Shown: positions 48,201-60,134, counted from the stretch's first letter. The stretch is 64,000 bases of DNA from Phycomyces blakesleeanus NRRL 1555(-) (GCF_001638985.1 NW_017265144.1:1451580-1515579); one strand, 5' to 3'. Numbers and translations are program-made. Notes: a model not told the origin generated them from the letters alone.

Positions 48201-51200
48201 GTATATATACCAGTAACCCTGCATGAACTATGGAATCTTGGGTGTTGGCCTCAATTGTGAAAAGACTACCGAACTAAAGCTGGTAATAGGTAAATACCCA
48301 AAGATACTGGTATACATAACATCCAAGAAGGAGAGTGGCATCTTGATTGTTGGCCTTTTCTGCGAGTAGACTAAAGAAACACAATTGGCAGTAAGTAAAT
48401 ACTAAAAAGTGGCAGTATATCAGTGATTTTTGACGGGGATTTGAACCTTGACTGTTGAATTGAACTGTAAAAAGATTGCTTCAAACAGCTAGCAATATGT
48501 TAATGGGTAAAGAAAGCCACTTGTATCCCTGTAAATCTATGCGGAAATCGGGCTCTTGATCTTTGGTCTCGACTGTATAAAGTCTGAATAAAGCAACTAG
48601 TAGTAAATAAATGCTTAAAAAGGCATGTATACCTTAACCCTATTTTTTGAAGTGCAACCTTGATTCTCGGCATGGACTGTCAAAGATTAAAAAGATTCAA
48701 CCAGTGAAGAATAAATGCTAAAATGTGCGTGTGTACCTAGAACCTTGAATGGATAGAAAGAACATGATCATTTCGCCTTGACTATGTAAACGCTAGGAAA
48801 ATCTAATTTTTAGTAAATTGCTTAAAGATTCTTGTATACCTGCGACCTTTGATGTAGAGCTGAGCATTGAACGCTTGCTACGGAGAAGAAAGGGTTAGAA
48901 CAAAACAACTGATAGTACCTAAAAAGTCAAAGAGACTTTTATACCTGTGAGCCCAAAAGAATATCAAAGCTTTGATCGTTGGCTTCGGCTGTAAAAACAT
49001 TATGCAAATATATAGTAAGTAGATTTTTTGGCAGATTTGTATACCTGTCCCCCCCGGATAGACAACTCATATTAATTGTGGGCCTTTCCTGTAAAAAGAC
49101 TAGAAAATATAATAGCTAGTAAGTAAAGGTTCACATAGTCATGTATACCTTTAATCCTTAATGGAGATTAAAAACCCGATTGCTGGCTTAAACTATAAAA
49201 AAGCTAGACAGAATAATAAGTGATACGTGAGTACTAAATGAGACCTGTATACCTCAGTCACTAGGTAGATAGTAAAACTTTGGTAATTCAGTTTGAATAA
49301 ATAAAAATTACTCGAAACAACAAGCAGTAAGTAAACGATCAGGTATGTACATATACTTGTTACCCTAGAGGACAGTAAACCTGGATCGATTGGCCTTGGC
49401 TGTGTAAAATTAAAAAAATAATAATTAATTAATTAATAAATAGTAAAATAATACTTAAAAATATTTTTTAAACCTATGGCCTTAGATGGAGAGTAGATGC
49501 TTATTATTTAGCATAGACATTAATGAAATTAGAAAAATCAAACAAGCGTTATGCAAAGGCTAAAAGAGAATTGTATACCTGTAACCGTGGATGAAGAAGA
49601 AATCCTTGTTCTTCGACCTGGGCGGTGAAAACACTAGACAAAAAAAAAACAAGCGATAAGTAGAAACCCAAAGAAAAGTGTATACCTGTCATACTGGATG
49701 GAGATCGGATCCTTGATGGTTGCCCTTGACAGTAAAAACAATAGACGGATAAAAAAAGCCAATAATCAACGGCCCAACGAAAAATATATATCTGCAAGTC
49801 TGGATGAATATCAAGTCCTAGTTCTTCGGCCTAAACCGTATAGGCACTAGACATATAAAACTAAAAGTTAGTAAAGACGCAAACATATTTGTATACCTGT
49901 CACTCTGGATAGGGCTCGGATTCGGAATCATTGGTATAGACAGTAAAGGCACTTGACAAAAAAAAAGACACATTAAATAAAAGCACTTGTCAGATTTGTA
50001 TACCTGTAAAACTTGATGGAAACCGGATCCTTGAGTGTTGAATTTGACTGTAAAGTCACGAGAAAAAATACAGTTTGCAGCAAGTCAAAAATCAAAGAGA
50101 TGTGTAACACTATATCCCAATATGGAGACCGGGTTCTTGCTCGTTACCCTTGACTGCAAGGACACTAGAGAAACAAAAACAATTATAAGTAACGGCCCAA
50201 TAACATTTTTATATCTGGAATTCTCGGCGGATACCAGATGATTGGTCGTTGGCCTTGACTTTAAGGACAGTAGAAAATTAAAACCGACAGTAAGTAAAAT
50301 CCCAAAGAGAAGTGTATACCTGTAACACTGGACGGATATAGGATCCATGATGGCTGGCTTGAACTGTGAAGACAGTAGAGAAATAAAGCCAACAGTAACT
50401 AAAGGCCGAACTAGATGTATATACCTGTCGCACTGGAAGGAAAACAAAATTTTCATTGTGTAGCCGGATCGTAAACACACTAGGCCAATACGAAAGAAAG
50501 CATGTAAAGACAGAGAGAAAAGTGTGTACCCGTAACCTTGATTTGAAATCAGATCTTTGATATTTGAACTTTAAGGAAAAAAACACTAGAAATATATAAA
50601 TGACAGTAAGTAAAAGCTCAAGAAGACTTGTTTACCTGTAGCCCAAATTTGAGTTTTGATCCTTGCTGTTTGGCCTGGAGAGTAAAAACAATAGTCATAT
50701 ATACTTCTAGGTTAGTAATGGCCAAGAACGACTTGTATACCTTCCATAATGGATGTATATTTGATCATCGTTCTTTGCCATCAAAAGAAAGTATAAATAA
50801 AGAGTATAGTTTGTTTTAAGTAAAGGTTTAAAGGAAACTTGGTTAGCTATAACAATTCATGAAAATCGGATCCTGATAATTGCCGTGGATGAGTAGACAC
50901 TAGAAATATATAAAATCCAATGAGTAATTGCTCATCGAGTTTTTGTATACCTATAGCCACGGACTGAATCCGGATCCGTGAAGCATGATCTTGGTGGATT
51001 CAACACTAGAAATAAATAAAGCCGAGTGTGATTGCTCATCGATTTTTGTTATACCTATAACCATATAACGGGAGATCAGCACCTTGAAGCTCGACCTGGA
51101 TGGCCGGAGACTAGAACTAGATTAAAATAATGAGTATTTGCCCATAATGTTTTTTTATACCTATACCCATGGCGGGGAGATCGGAATCTTGATGCTTGAT

Positions 51201-53655
51201 CCGGATAGCTGGAGACTGGAGATATATTAAATCTAGTGAGTATATGCCCATAATGTTTTTTTATACCTATAACCATGGCGGGGAGACCAGAACCTTGATG
51301 CTTGACCTGGACGACTGAACACAAGAAGTATATTACAGCTAGTGAGTATATGCCCATAATGTTGTTTTATACTTATGACCATGGAGGGGTGATCAGGTCC
51401 TTGACGCTTGATCTGAATGACTGGAGGCTAGAAATAAATATCAAAACTAGTGAGTAAATGACAATAACGATTTGTTATACCTATAACCATGGACGGGTGA
51501 TCGGGTCCTTGATGCTCGACCTGGATGGCCCAACACTAGAGATATATTAAAACTAGTGAATATATGCCCATAGCATTTTGTTATACCTGTCACCATTGAC
51601 GGGCGAGTAGAACCTTGATGCTTGACCTGGATGGCTGGAGACTAGAACTAGATAAAAACAGTGAGTATACGCCCATAATGTTGTTTTATACCTTTAACCA
51701 TGGATTGGCGATCAGAACCTAGATGCTTGACCTGGATGACTGAACACTAGACATATATTAACGCTAGTGAGTATATGTCCCTAATGTTTTTTATATCTAT
51801 AACCATGGCAGGGAGATGGGAACCTGGACGCTTGACATGATTGGCGGAACACTAGAAATATATTTAAAATAGTGAGTATATTGCCATAACGTTTTGTTAT
51901 ACCTATAACCATTGACGGGAGATCAGAATCCTGTTGATTGACCTGGATGATTGAACACTAAAAACATATTAAAACCAGTGAGTATATTTCCATAATGTTT
52001 TGTTATACCTAGAACCATGGCTGGAAGATCGGAACCTTGACGCCTGATATCGATGGCTGAACACTATAAATATATTATAACTAGTGAGTATATTCCCACA
52101 ACGTTTTGTTATACCTATACCCATGGCCGGGCGATCGGGTCCTTGCCACTTGACCTGGATGGCTGAACACTAGTACTAGATAGAAGCTAGTGAGTAAATG
52201 CGCATAACGTTCTGTTATACCTATAACCATAGCTGGTAGATCGGAACCTTGATGCTTGTCCTGGATGGCTGGAGACTTGAACTATAATAAAGCTAGTGAG
52301 TAAATGCGCATAATGTATTGTTATACCTATAACCATAGCTGGGAGATCGAAACCGTGATGCTTGTCCTGGATAACTGGAGACTAGAGATAGATAAAAGCT
52401 AGTGTGTATATGTCCCTAATGGTTTTTTTTATCTATAACCATTGACGGGCGATTGGGTCCTTGCCGCTTCACATTGATGACTGGAGACTAGAAATAGATA
52501 AAAGCTAGTAAGTATTTGCCCATAATGTTTTTATACCTATAACCATGGACGGGGGATCGGGTTCTTGACGCTTGACACGGATTGCTGGAGTCTTAAATAA
52601 ATATAAAAACTAATGAGTATACGCTCATAATGTTTTTATACCTATAACCATGGACGGGCGATCGGGTCCTTGACGCTTGACACGGATGGCTGGAGTTCAC
52701 AAATAAATATAAAAACTAGTCAATATATGCCCATAATGTTTTTTATACCTTTAACCATGGGCGGGCAATCGGAACCTTGACACTTGACCTAAATGGCTGA
52801 ACACTAGTAATAGATAAAAGCATGCGAGTAAATGCGCATAACGTTTTGTTATACCTGTAAATATGGTTGGGAGATCGGAACCTGGACGCTTGACATGGAT
52901 GGCTAAACACTAGAAATATATTTAAACTAGTGAGTATATTCCCATAACGTTTTGTTATACCTATAACCTTGGACGGGAGATCAGAATCCTGCTGATTGAC
53001 CTGGATGAGTGAACACTAAAGACATATTAAGACCAGTGAGTATATTTCTATAATGTTTTGTTATACCTATAACCTTGGCTGGAAGATCGCAACCTTGACG
53101 CCTGACATCGATGGCTGAACACTATAAATATATTATAACTAGTGAGTATATTCCCACAACGATTTGTTATACCTATACCCATTGCTGGGAAATCGGGTCC
53201 TTGACAGTTGACCTGGATGGCTGACACTAGTAATAGATAAAAGCTAGTGAGTAAATGCGCATATGGTTTTGTTATACCTATGACCATTTCTGGGAGATCA
53301 GAACATTGATGCTTTTTCTGGATGGATTGGATACTACAAATATACAAAAACAAGTGAGTAACTGCTCATAGAGTTTTGATATACCTGATAACCGTGGACT
53401 CTGATCGGATCCCTGATGCTTGACCTGGACGGAAGGCACTAGAAGCATACAAAAGACAATGAGCATATGCTCCTCGAGTCTTGGTGTACCTGTGGCCCTG
53501 GATGGAAACCTGTTCTTGATTGCTTGACTTTGCCTGAAAAGTCCCTACAGAAATATCATAGACAGTGAATGATTAATCAACGAGCCTTTATATACTTGTA
53601 GGCCTGGATGGAGATCTTATTTTTTATCGTTGACCTTGTTTGTCGAAAGACTAGA
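45265..53655 (-). repeat. About 8.4-kb tandem array of ~106-bp exon/intron-like units
   Basis: Roughly 75-80 head-to-tail units. On the minus strand each unit reads as an intron-like half (GTATAC or GTATAA, then CTTAC or CTCAC, then TCTAG) followed by an exon-like half of 44-55 nt ending in TTACAG or TTATAG. Units at 45265-50940 (type A) are diverged; exon core TCAAGGCCAACGATCAAGG, end CATCCAGGGTTACAG. Units at 50940-53400 (type B) are more uniform; core CAGGTCAAGCATCAAGG, end CCATGGTTATAG. Spacing between successive type-B units is 105-107 bp. The exon-like half is often free of stops in two or all three minus frames in units I checked, while the plus strand has stops. Some units have lost donor or acceptor. 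No known satellite or gene family is recognised. Confidence 0.85.
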
Positions 53656-53667
53656 CAAATATAATCT

Positions 53668-53829
53668 TCACAATGTGTGTCTTTGATGAATATCATATAC
53701 TCCTTGAATTATAGTAAGTCCTGTCAGTTTATCTCTTGTTTCTGAGCGTGAATAGGCTTTGGATGGATTGATGGTCAAACCAGTGTTGGACCTCAGTATT
53801 TCATTTTTGCTGTGTAATGGTTTTGACAT
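53668..53829 (-). CDS. Candidate first exon of the repeat-array gene
   Basis: ATG-led 53-codon frame immediately upstream (minus strand) of the array: MSKPLHSKNEILRSNTGLTI, then NPSKAYSRSETRDKLTG and LTIIQG, ending by TGA at 53668 if unspliced. A GTATAT donor at 53700 pairs with the TTTGTCTAG acceptor at 53651 that opens the first array unit, giving exon 53829-53701 of 43 codons in phase 0 and an intron of 50 nt, the same size as array introns. Reading into unit 1 in that phase meets a stop after eight codons; joining instead to unit 2 stays open. Function unknown. Confidence 0.3.
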   Translation of the reverse strand: MSKPLHSKNEILRSNTGLTINPSKAYSRSETRDKLTGLTIIQGVYDIHQRHTL

Positions 53830-56768
53830 GTTGTCTTATATCTTGCTACTGACTGTTTTACATATGATAAAAGCCTGAGATTTGACTAGCAAAATGGATT
53901 TGTATTGGTTATGATTCGTCTTTAACGTCTATGTTGATTAAAGCAGTTTGTGAGAGAGCAGTAAAGAAGTGTATAAAGTATTAATGGTATGTGGAAGAGA
54001 GTTGTTTTGACGCGTTCTGTTTGGATAGGTGTTTTTTTTTATAAAACTCATGACGTCTCAATCATGAGTTGCTGTTCTTTTTTATTATTTTTATTATGAT
54101 AGTTTGATAATATATTATAAAATTCGGTTTTTTTCTTATTCCTTTTTCGGTTTTCTTTTATCTTTTAGCCTTGACAACATGTATATATTATTACTATTTT
54201 ACTTCTTTATTTAATATCTATGCTTAAAATATGGGTTTTGGGTGTTAAAGAAGTATCACTTACATTCTGAAGGACGTGCTGTGCAGGCACTTGTTTTACT
54301 TTTTGTTTTTTTGTTTTAGTTCTTTTTATGTCACATAAGGTCCGTGCTGTCCGTGCAGCATCACATGTGTCATGGGGCTTAGAGGAGCATAGTAGCAATA
54401 GTGGTCCAGACTCTACTTTAGCATGAAAACATTTAAATGATGTCTTCCGATTGGTGGACTATATGCATGTCAAATTATTCAGTTGCTATGGACCCCCATC
54501 CCCTTTTTTATTCTACTTTCTGTTGTGATTCTGTTAACAAGGCTTATGCTTTTGAACAGCCACTTGTCGAGACACTATATATGCCTCTGTGTTCATTTTA
54601 GCTGTACTACTGATATACAAAGTATTAATCGGCTAGACGTTTAACTACAATAAAGAAGTGTAAAGTTGTGTTGATTATAAAGCTTTAATTAAAGTCTTGT
54701 GTATATTTATTTGTTTGTTTTCTTGTTTGTTTGTTTCACATGCTGTGACTTTATTAGTTTAAGAAGCACCCCCGAAAAAAATTGCTGCTTATATCTTTTC
54801 TTTTCTTTCGTGTGAAAGACTTCCATTTTTCTTCTAGCTTTTTCACCAGTGTCTTGAGTTAATAAACACAAAGTGTAGGAATACTTTCTTGAAATAAAAG
54901 TACTTTCAGTGCTTCAGTATGAAGGGATTGACAGCCTGACTATTGAAAGTCGTTGGTACCTCAAGTTAAAGCATCGTTCTTAGAGTAAAATAAAAGTAAA
55001 AAGAAGAACAGGGTCTAGCCTAGTGTTTGTCAATCGACCTTGGTTTGTACTACTTTATAAACCAATCATAATCCAACCGAGAAATTAATACAGAATAACC
55101 CAACTGCCTGAAACACTTTACATTTATATGTGTTCAAATATACACCATTCTATCGATAATTATAATTATTTATATAAGTTACATTTTACACCATGAAAAA
55201 GTAGTGGTGCTTGCAATTGTGCTAGCCTGGTCACAGATAGATCAAGCTAGTAAAATGGCTATTACATATATATAAATCACCTTTTAAAGGCTCTGCTTAT
55301 TTACTATTTTTTTCTGTTATTGCTCAGACTGACTGACGGCACAATATGAAAGCAAAGAGACAATCTACTGCTACTGAACGTATAGGTTTTGTTTGGTTGG
55401 GAGCAAGACGCTATCGATTACTAATTATCGATTTATAGGATCTAGTGCTTTTGATATTTTGCGCTTGTATACCAAACTCAACTGGATGCACGAATAACCT
55501 AGAAATAATACTCTGTTGGATTAAAGGCTTTGATTTATAACTTTTGTTTTGTAATACAATATAATGCGCTACAGTACTGTATAGTATGATTCCACTTATT
55601 ACTTTGAGGTTCATAGTCTAGCTTTGGTTCGCTTGAGACTATTTTAGTTTGAAGCACGGAGCCTTTGTATAAATGAACCTTTTCTATGGTCGATTAAATA
55701 TGAGTGTACTGGAAATGATATTTTTTAAGATTTCTACAAGCATATGCAAATGCACACCAATGGGAATCATAGCTTTTCAATTATAGAAAATTAAAAATCG
55801 AATCAAATAAGCAATGTTTTTTTTTGGCTTTAAGTAACCTGGTGAGACACATTGTGATCCACCTCTTCGAGGTTTATTATATTACAATTACTCAAATTTT
55901 GATCAAAATATCCGATTTTTTCACTCTCAAAAAGCATAGAACCCTGAAATTCGGGAAACTTGCACCACTTCAATAAGCTCTTTAAATGCCCAATAGCAAA
56001 AATACGAGTTGTTTCTAAAAGTACAATTTTTTTTTAGTTGAATACATAAACCAGACACTCCAAAAGGCATCAATTTGGAGTGTTCAAAAGTTAGAGATAT
56101 TTTTTTAAAGAAAAGAGAATATTATTTAGCATAAGAGACATTATAGAATAGCTATATATCTATATATGCTCTACATAACAGAATATCAGCTTGTATAAAC
56201 GTTTATATGAAGAAAGCCGTCCTATATTCTGACATTACAAGCATACGCTGGAAGCAAAGAGTGGAGTACAAATAAAGCCACAATCTTTTTTCCAAAAAAA
56301 GGCAATGACTTTGGCAGACACTCTTGAAATGGACAGCTGTATAATATATGTCATGATATTTTATATTGCCCTTTAAGAGAAAAGAAAAATACATAGGATA
56401 CTTTTTATGTGTTCCATTAAATAGCATACTTGAAGTCTTTGTTTCAGATTTATTAATTAAAATTATGATAGTAAATTGGTGTAAAGAAGTAAAAAAGAAA
56501 AAAAAATGGGAAAATTTAAATTAATAAGGGCATTTTTTCTTTTTTTTGGGGGTTAAATACCTGTCTCCAAGGTGAATATGTGCAGTGTATACATCCCAGT
56601 CTTTCTTCACATATAGACGCACAAACCAGCTTGTCCACCGATATCTTGGCTGTACCATTATAAAATATAGAGTATAAGGTGGTTTGCTTTTTATGTCTTC
56701 TTGTAGACTGTGTAGAGGCTCATTAGTAAATTAGAGCCAACGACTTCCTACAAACAAAAGTCTTATTT
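53830..56768. other. AT-rich gap between the array and the LINE-bearing duplication
   Basis: No ORF here is convincing. Around 56570-56760 the minus strand has protein-like words (WTSWFVRLYVKKDWDVYTA, followed by a donor-like GTATTT), perhaps an exon remnant. A TATAATATA word near 54105-54120 could serve the minus-strand candidate at 53829. Confidence 0.35.
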
Positions 56769-56882
56769 TGTAAACTGGCATTACTGATCGGTGGTGCAGA
56801 CACCCTTTGTGTACCCACAAGTGAAAGAATCATAGCAGGGTCCATTGACAGGGATACTGTTACCCATACGAAGGTTTAAAGA
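56769..56882 (+). repeat. Direct-repeat copy 1, left part (interrupted by the LINE)
   Basis: Begins TGTAAACTGG and matches 62733-62846 almost perfectly, up to the 13-bp sequence GAAGGTTTAAAGA, where the LINE is inserted. The copy resumes at 60122. Confidence 0.9.
56870..56882 (+). repeat. LINE target-site duplication, left copy
   Basis: GAAGGTTTAAAGA, identical to 60122-60134 and present once at the empty site 62834-62846. Confidence 0.92.
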
Positions 56883-59800
56883 TTTTTTTTTTTTTTTTGT
56901 AAGGAGGCTAGACCTCAGAAATTTTATTGAGCTTAACAATTCTAAGAGGAAGAGGAAGTCACAATCCTGTTTTTGGGTTTTATATTTTCTATGTGTTTTT
57001 GGGTTTTTAAATTATATGTAAAATGAGTGAGTAGCTAGTCTGAAAGAGGCAGGGATAGTTCCGCATGAAAACGGGTGACAAGAGAAGCAGCAGTGACAAG
57101 GACTGATGTACTCAGGAAAGGAGCATCGTCAAACACAAAGGACCAGTGATGGCGCCAGATTGCGAGGAGGATACAGCTGACAAGAGAAACGGCGGGAATG
57201 TCTGGAGTGAGGGATGGCGGGAGACGGAAGGAAAAAAGAGCAGAATGAATGTCTTGCGTGGAGGGCACGTTGCCAAAATGGGTTGACCAAAAAATAGTCC
57301 AGGCGGAGAACTTTGGGGGACAAGTGAACAGAAAGTGAGATGTAGATTCCTTGATGTCACCGCATATGGGGCAGGACCCGTCAGGAAAGATGGTAGGGAC
57401 AGTTTGGTGTAGAACGGAGCGACACGACAGCTTGTTGTGAAGAGCGCGGAACCATAAAGAACGGACAGAATGGTGGATGGGAGCGGACCAGAAAGTGCGC
57501 CATTGGTGGGTGTGGAGAGGAGGGACAGGGTTGTCTGGGGACGGGGTGCAAAGGGTGCGGAACGTTTTGGGTGAGAATGGTTTGCGAGGTATTATGGGAA
57601 ACATACTGGTGAGGAAGGGGCTGGGGTCCACATGCGACACAATGGGAGAGGAAGGTGGAGGAAGGAGACCATCAAGCAAGGAATGTGGGAGAAGAGAGCG
57701 GAAGAAGAAAGGTTGTAAAAGAACGGAATGGTTGTCGACTTGACGGAAGAACTTGGTGATGATGCGAGGGGATTGGGGACGCTCGGGTCTTGTTCGACGA
57801 CGAAGTACTTGCAATGAATCATCTACGACAAAAGCGTCAGTGACGAGAAGATGCCGCCAAGTCCGTGGTATGAGAGAGGAGGGTAGGCAGATAGAGGGGA
57901 GAGGCAAGGAGAGGCATGTGGGGTGGTTAATAGAAACGGAGTCAAAGGAGTGTGGCAGGAGATCAATGGCAGCAAATATGTTTCTGAAAACACTGTCAAT
58001 ATGGCGGAAAGGTAGAGGATGAAGATCAGGGAAAAGTAAAGGTAGACGAGGATCCAGGATCCCAGAAAAGGACCGAAGAAGGAAGGACAACCAAGGAAGG
58101 ACCAGACCGGATCGACCAAACGGGGAACGGACAAGAGGGAGAAGCCAACGAAGTTGTAGAGCAGATTGCTGTATAATCGGATCGAGAACCCCAAGTCCAC
58201 CAGATATGGATGGGAGGCATAATGTGGCAAGCTTGATTGGAGGGAACATACGATGTTGAAGAAATTGTCCCATGGCCAATCGTATCTTGGACATGAAGGC
58301 AACAGGGACAGATATCAATCGAAGAACATGCCATAGTTTGGAGAGGATGAGAGTGTTTAGAACGGTGGCACGGCCACGGATTGAGAGAGAGCGTGAGAGA
58401 TGAATATGACAGGCGGATTGGATTTTGGTGAGAAGAGAGGAACAGAAGGAGTCGCGTTGTATGATGGATGTGTAAAGTGGGAAGCCAAGGTAAATGAGTG
58501 GAAGTGGAGAGTGTTTATCATGACAGTCCACAATTTGAAACTGTTGTAGGATGTCTTGCCAGGACGACAGAGGGCAACCGGACAGGGACAGGGCTTGTGT
58601 TTTGTGCATGTTGATATGGGCATTGGATGCGTTGGCATAAGTGTTTAAGTGGACTTGGAGGCGGGAAAGACTAGGAGGATTGGGGAGGAACACAAGGAGG
58701 TCGTCGGCGTAGGCAAGGAACTTGATGGCCTGTGGTGGGAGGAGTGGTGACGGAATTCGTGGGTTAGGGTCTGTGGGGGAAGGAACGGTGCGTGGTGAGA
58801 TGGACGGTGTGTAGCCAGGGAATTCAGGATCGTGAAGGAGACGGCGAAGGAGTGGTTCGAAGGCAAGGTTGAAAAGGACTGGAGAGAGAGGGTCCCCTTG
58901 ACGCAAACCACGAGATTGAGAGAGAGAGCGAGAAATATGGCCATTGACATTGACGGTAATGTTAGTGGAAAAAAAAAGGGAGCATATGGATGAGATGAGA
59001 GATTGGGGGAAGTGAAAGTGAGTGAGAATTTGTCGCAGGTAATCTGGATGAACTCTATCATAGGCCTTCTCCTGATCAAGTAACAGTCCTATGTCAGAGG
59101 CATTGGTGAGTTGAGCATTTTCCATGATGGCTTTGGTCAGGATTCCATTGTCTGCAATAAACCGTCCACGGACAAATCCAGTTTGGTATGCGGAAACAAG
59201 AGAGCTGGCTGCAGGAATCATGCGGTCGTTGACAAGGCGGGTGAATACTTTGGCGTCGGCATTAATGAGAGCTATGGGCCTCCAGTTCTTGAGAGAGGAC
59301 AGGTCTCCTTTCTTGGGAAGAAGGATAACACATGTCGATTGCCAGGAAGTAGGGAATACCCCAAGATGGAGGGCATTATTGTAAACGGCGGAAGTGAGGT
59401 TGGTGTACATGGGATGGTCGATGAGGAGTCGGAGGATTTCATAGGGTATGCCGTCTGGGCCGGGGCTACTGGACTTAGGGGAGCGAGTGGTGCCAGTGCG
59501 GATGTCGGTTATTGTGAAAGGGGCAGTGAGTTGATCATGGATGGAGTCAGAGAGGCGAAGGTCAGGGGGAAGGTTGTCTAGCAAATCTGAAACTGCGGGC
59601 GGTTGGATGGGATCAGCTGTGTACAAAACCTCATAAAAGGCAGCAGCAGCATCAGTCATGTCCGTTGCGTCAGTGCAGACGTGGTCGGTGGTAGGGTGGC
59701 GAAGAGAGGTGATGGTGGTACGGGATTGACGGGTAGTGACAGTTCGTTTCAAATAACCAGCAGAACATTCACCTTGTTCTCGCCAGTGTTTACCGGCACG

Positions 59801-60121
59801 AAGAGCTAGTATCTCGACTTGTTCGGTTTGGAGAGACTGTATTTGACGTTCGAGGTGAGGAAGTTGCGGAATGGTCGAAGGGTCAGGATGTTGGCGGAGG
59901 AGATGGTTGCGTTTGGCGTGTAGTTTGCGTTCTTGGTCAGCAAGGGTGCGGCGAGGACGACGAGAAAAAGCGAGGGCGAATTGGGCGATTTTGGATTTGA
60001 TCCAGTCCCACTGGTCTTGTATAGAGCCTATGTGGGGAAGCTGGGGAGAGAGAGATGAAAGAAGATTATCGAGTTCCTCACAAAAGGAAGGGTTGAGAGC
60101 AAGGCGTGGGTTGGCACGCCA
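56883..60121 (-). mobile_element. Non-LTR retrotransposon (LINE), 5' truncated
   Basis: A 3239-bp insertion bounded by a 13-bp target-site duplication. The 3' end on the minus strand is a poly(A) of 16 (T-run at 56883-56898), with a 3' UTR of about 135 bp. The element starts inside its ORF at 60121, so the 5' part, including any APE endonuclease and ORF1, is missing: the usual result of aborted target-primed reverse transcription. An intact frame and perfect duplications point to a recent insertion. Confidence 0.93.
57035..60121 (-). CDS. LINE ORF2 fragment: reverse transcriptase and zinc knuckle
   Basis: Open without stops from the truncated edge for 1028 codons to the stop at 57035. At the start are the linker blocks DQWDWIKSKIAQFALAFSRR and HWREQGECSAGYLKRTV. 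The RT follows: SSSPGPDGIPYEILRLL, VILLPKKGDLSSLKNWRPIA, then LLLDQEKAYDRVHPDYL, SRGLRQGDPLSPVLFNLAFE and the catalytic FLAYADDLLVFL (YADD). The C-terminus carries CPICGDIKESTSHFLFTCP, the CCHC-type knuckle of Tad/L1-like elements. There is no upstream endonuclease, so this copy cannot act alone, but it could be transcribed from outside. Confidence 0.95.
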   Translation of the reverse strand, partial: WRANPRLALNPSFCEELDNLLSSLSPQLPHIGSIQDQWDWIKSKIAQFALAFSRRPRRTLADQERKLHAKRNHLLRQHPDPSTIPQLPHLERQIQSLQTEQVEILALRAGKHWREQGECSAGYLKRTVTTRQSRTTITSLRHPTTDHVCTDATDMTDAAAAFYEVLYTADPIQPPAVSDLLDNLPPDLRLSDSIHDQLTAPFTITDIRTGTTRSPKSSSPGPDGIPYEILRLLIDHPMYTNLTSAVYNNALHLGVFPTSWQSTCVILLPKKGDLSSLKNWRPIALINADAKVFTRLVNDRMIPAASSLVSAYQTGFVRGRFIADNGILTKAIMENAQLTNASDIGLLLDQEKAYDRVHPDYLRQILTHFHFPQSLISSICSLFFSTNITVNVNGHISRSLSQSRGLRQGDPLSPVLFNLAFEPLLRRLLHDPEFPGYTPSISPRTVPSPTDPNPRIPSPLLPPQAIKFLAYADDLLVFLPNPPSLSRLQVHLNTYANASNAHINMHKTQALSLSGCPLSSWQDILQQFQIVDCHDKHSPLPLIYLGFPLYTSIIQRDSFCSSLLTKIQSACHIHLSRSLSIRGRATVLNTLILSKLWHVLRLISVPVAFMSKIRLAMGQFLQHRMFPPIKLATLCLPSISGGLGVLDPIIQQSALQLRWLLPLVRSPFGRSGLVLPWLSFLLRSFSGILDPRLPLLFPDLHPLPFRHIDSVFRNIFAAIDLLPHSFDSVSINHPTCLSLPLPSICLPSSLIPRTWRHLLVTDAFVVDDSLQVLRRRTRPERPQSPRIITKFFRQVDNHSVLLQPFFFRSLLPHSLLDGLLPPPSSPIVSHVDPSPFLTSMFPIIPRKPFSPKTFRTLCTPSPDNPVPPLHTHQWRTFWSAPIHHSVRSLWFRALHNKLSCRSVLHQTVPTIFPDGSCPICGDIKESTSHFLFTCPPKFSAWTIFWSTHFGNVPSTQDIHSALFSFRLPPSLTPDIPAVSLVSCILLAIWRHHWSFVFDDAPFLSTSVLVTAASLVTRFHAELSLPLSD

Positions 60122-60134
60122 GAAGGTTTAAAGA
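60122..60134 (+). repeat. LINE target-site duplication, right copy
   Basis: GAAGGTTTAAAGA directly after the truncated 5' end of the LINE; a perfect match to the left copy. Confidence 0.92.

Noticed and set aside
50085..51357. Unspliced minus-strand ORFs of 93-131 codons in the array
   Set aside because: They read through the intron-like halves of consecutive units; the frame is open by chance in a few units only, so I treat the array as a whole instead.
45265..53655. CRISPR array
   Set aside because: Eukaryotic context, unit of about 106 bp without a short invariant repeat plus unique spacers; both halves of the unit are repeated.
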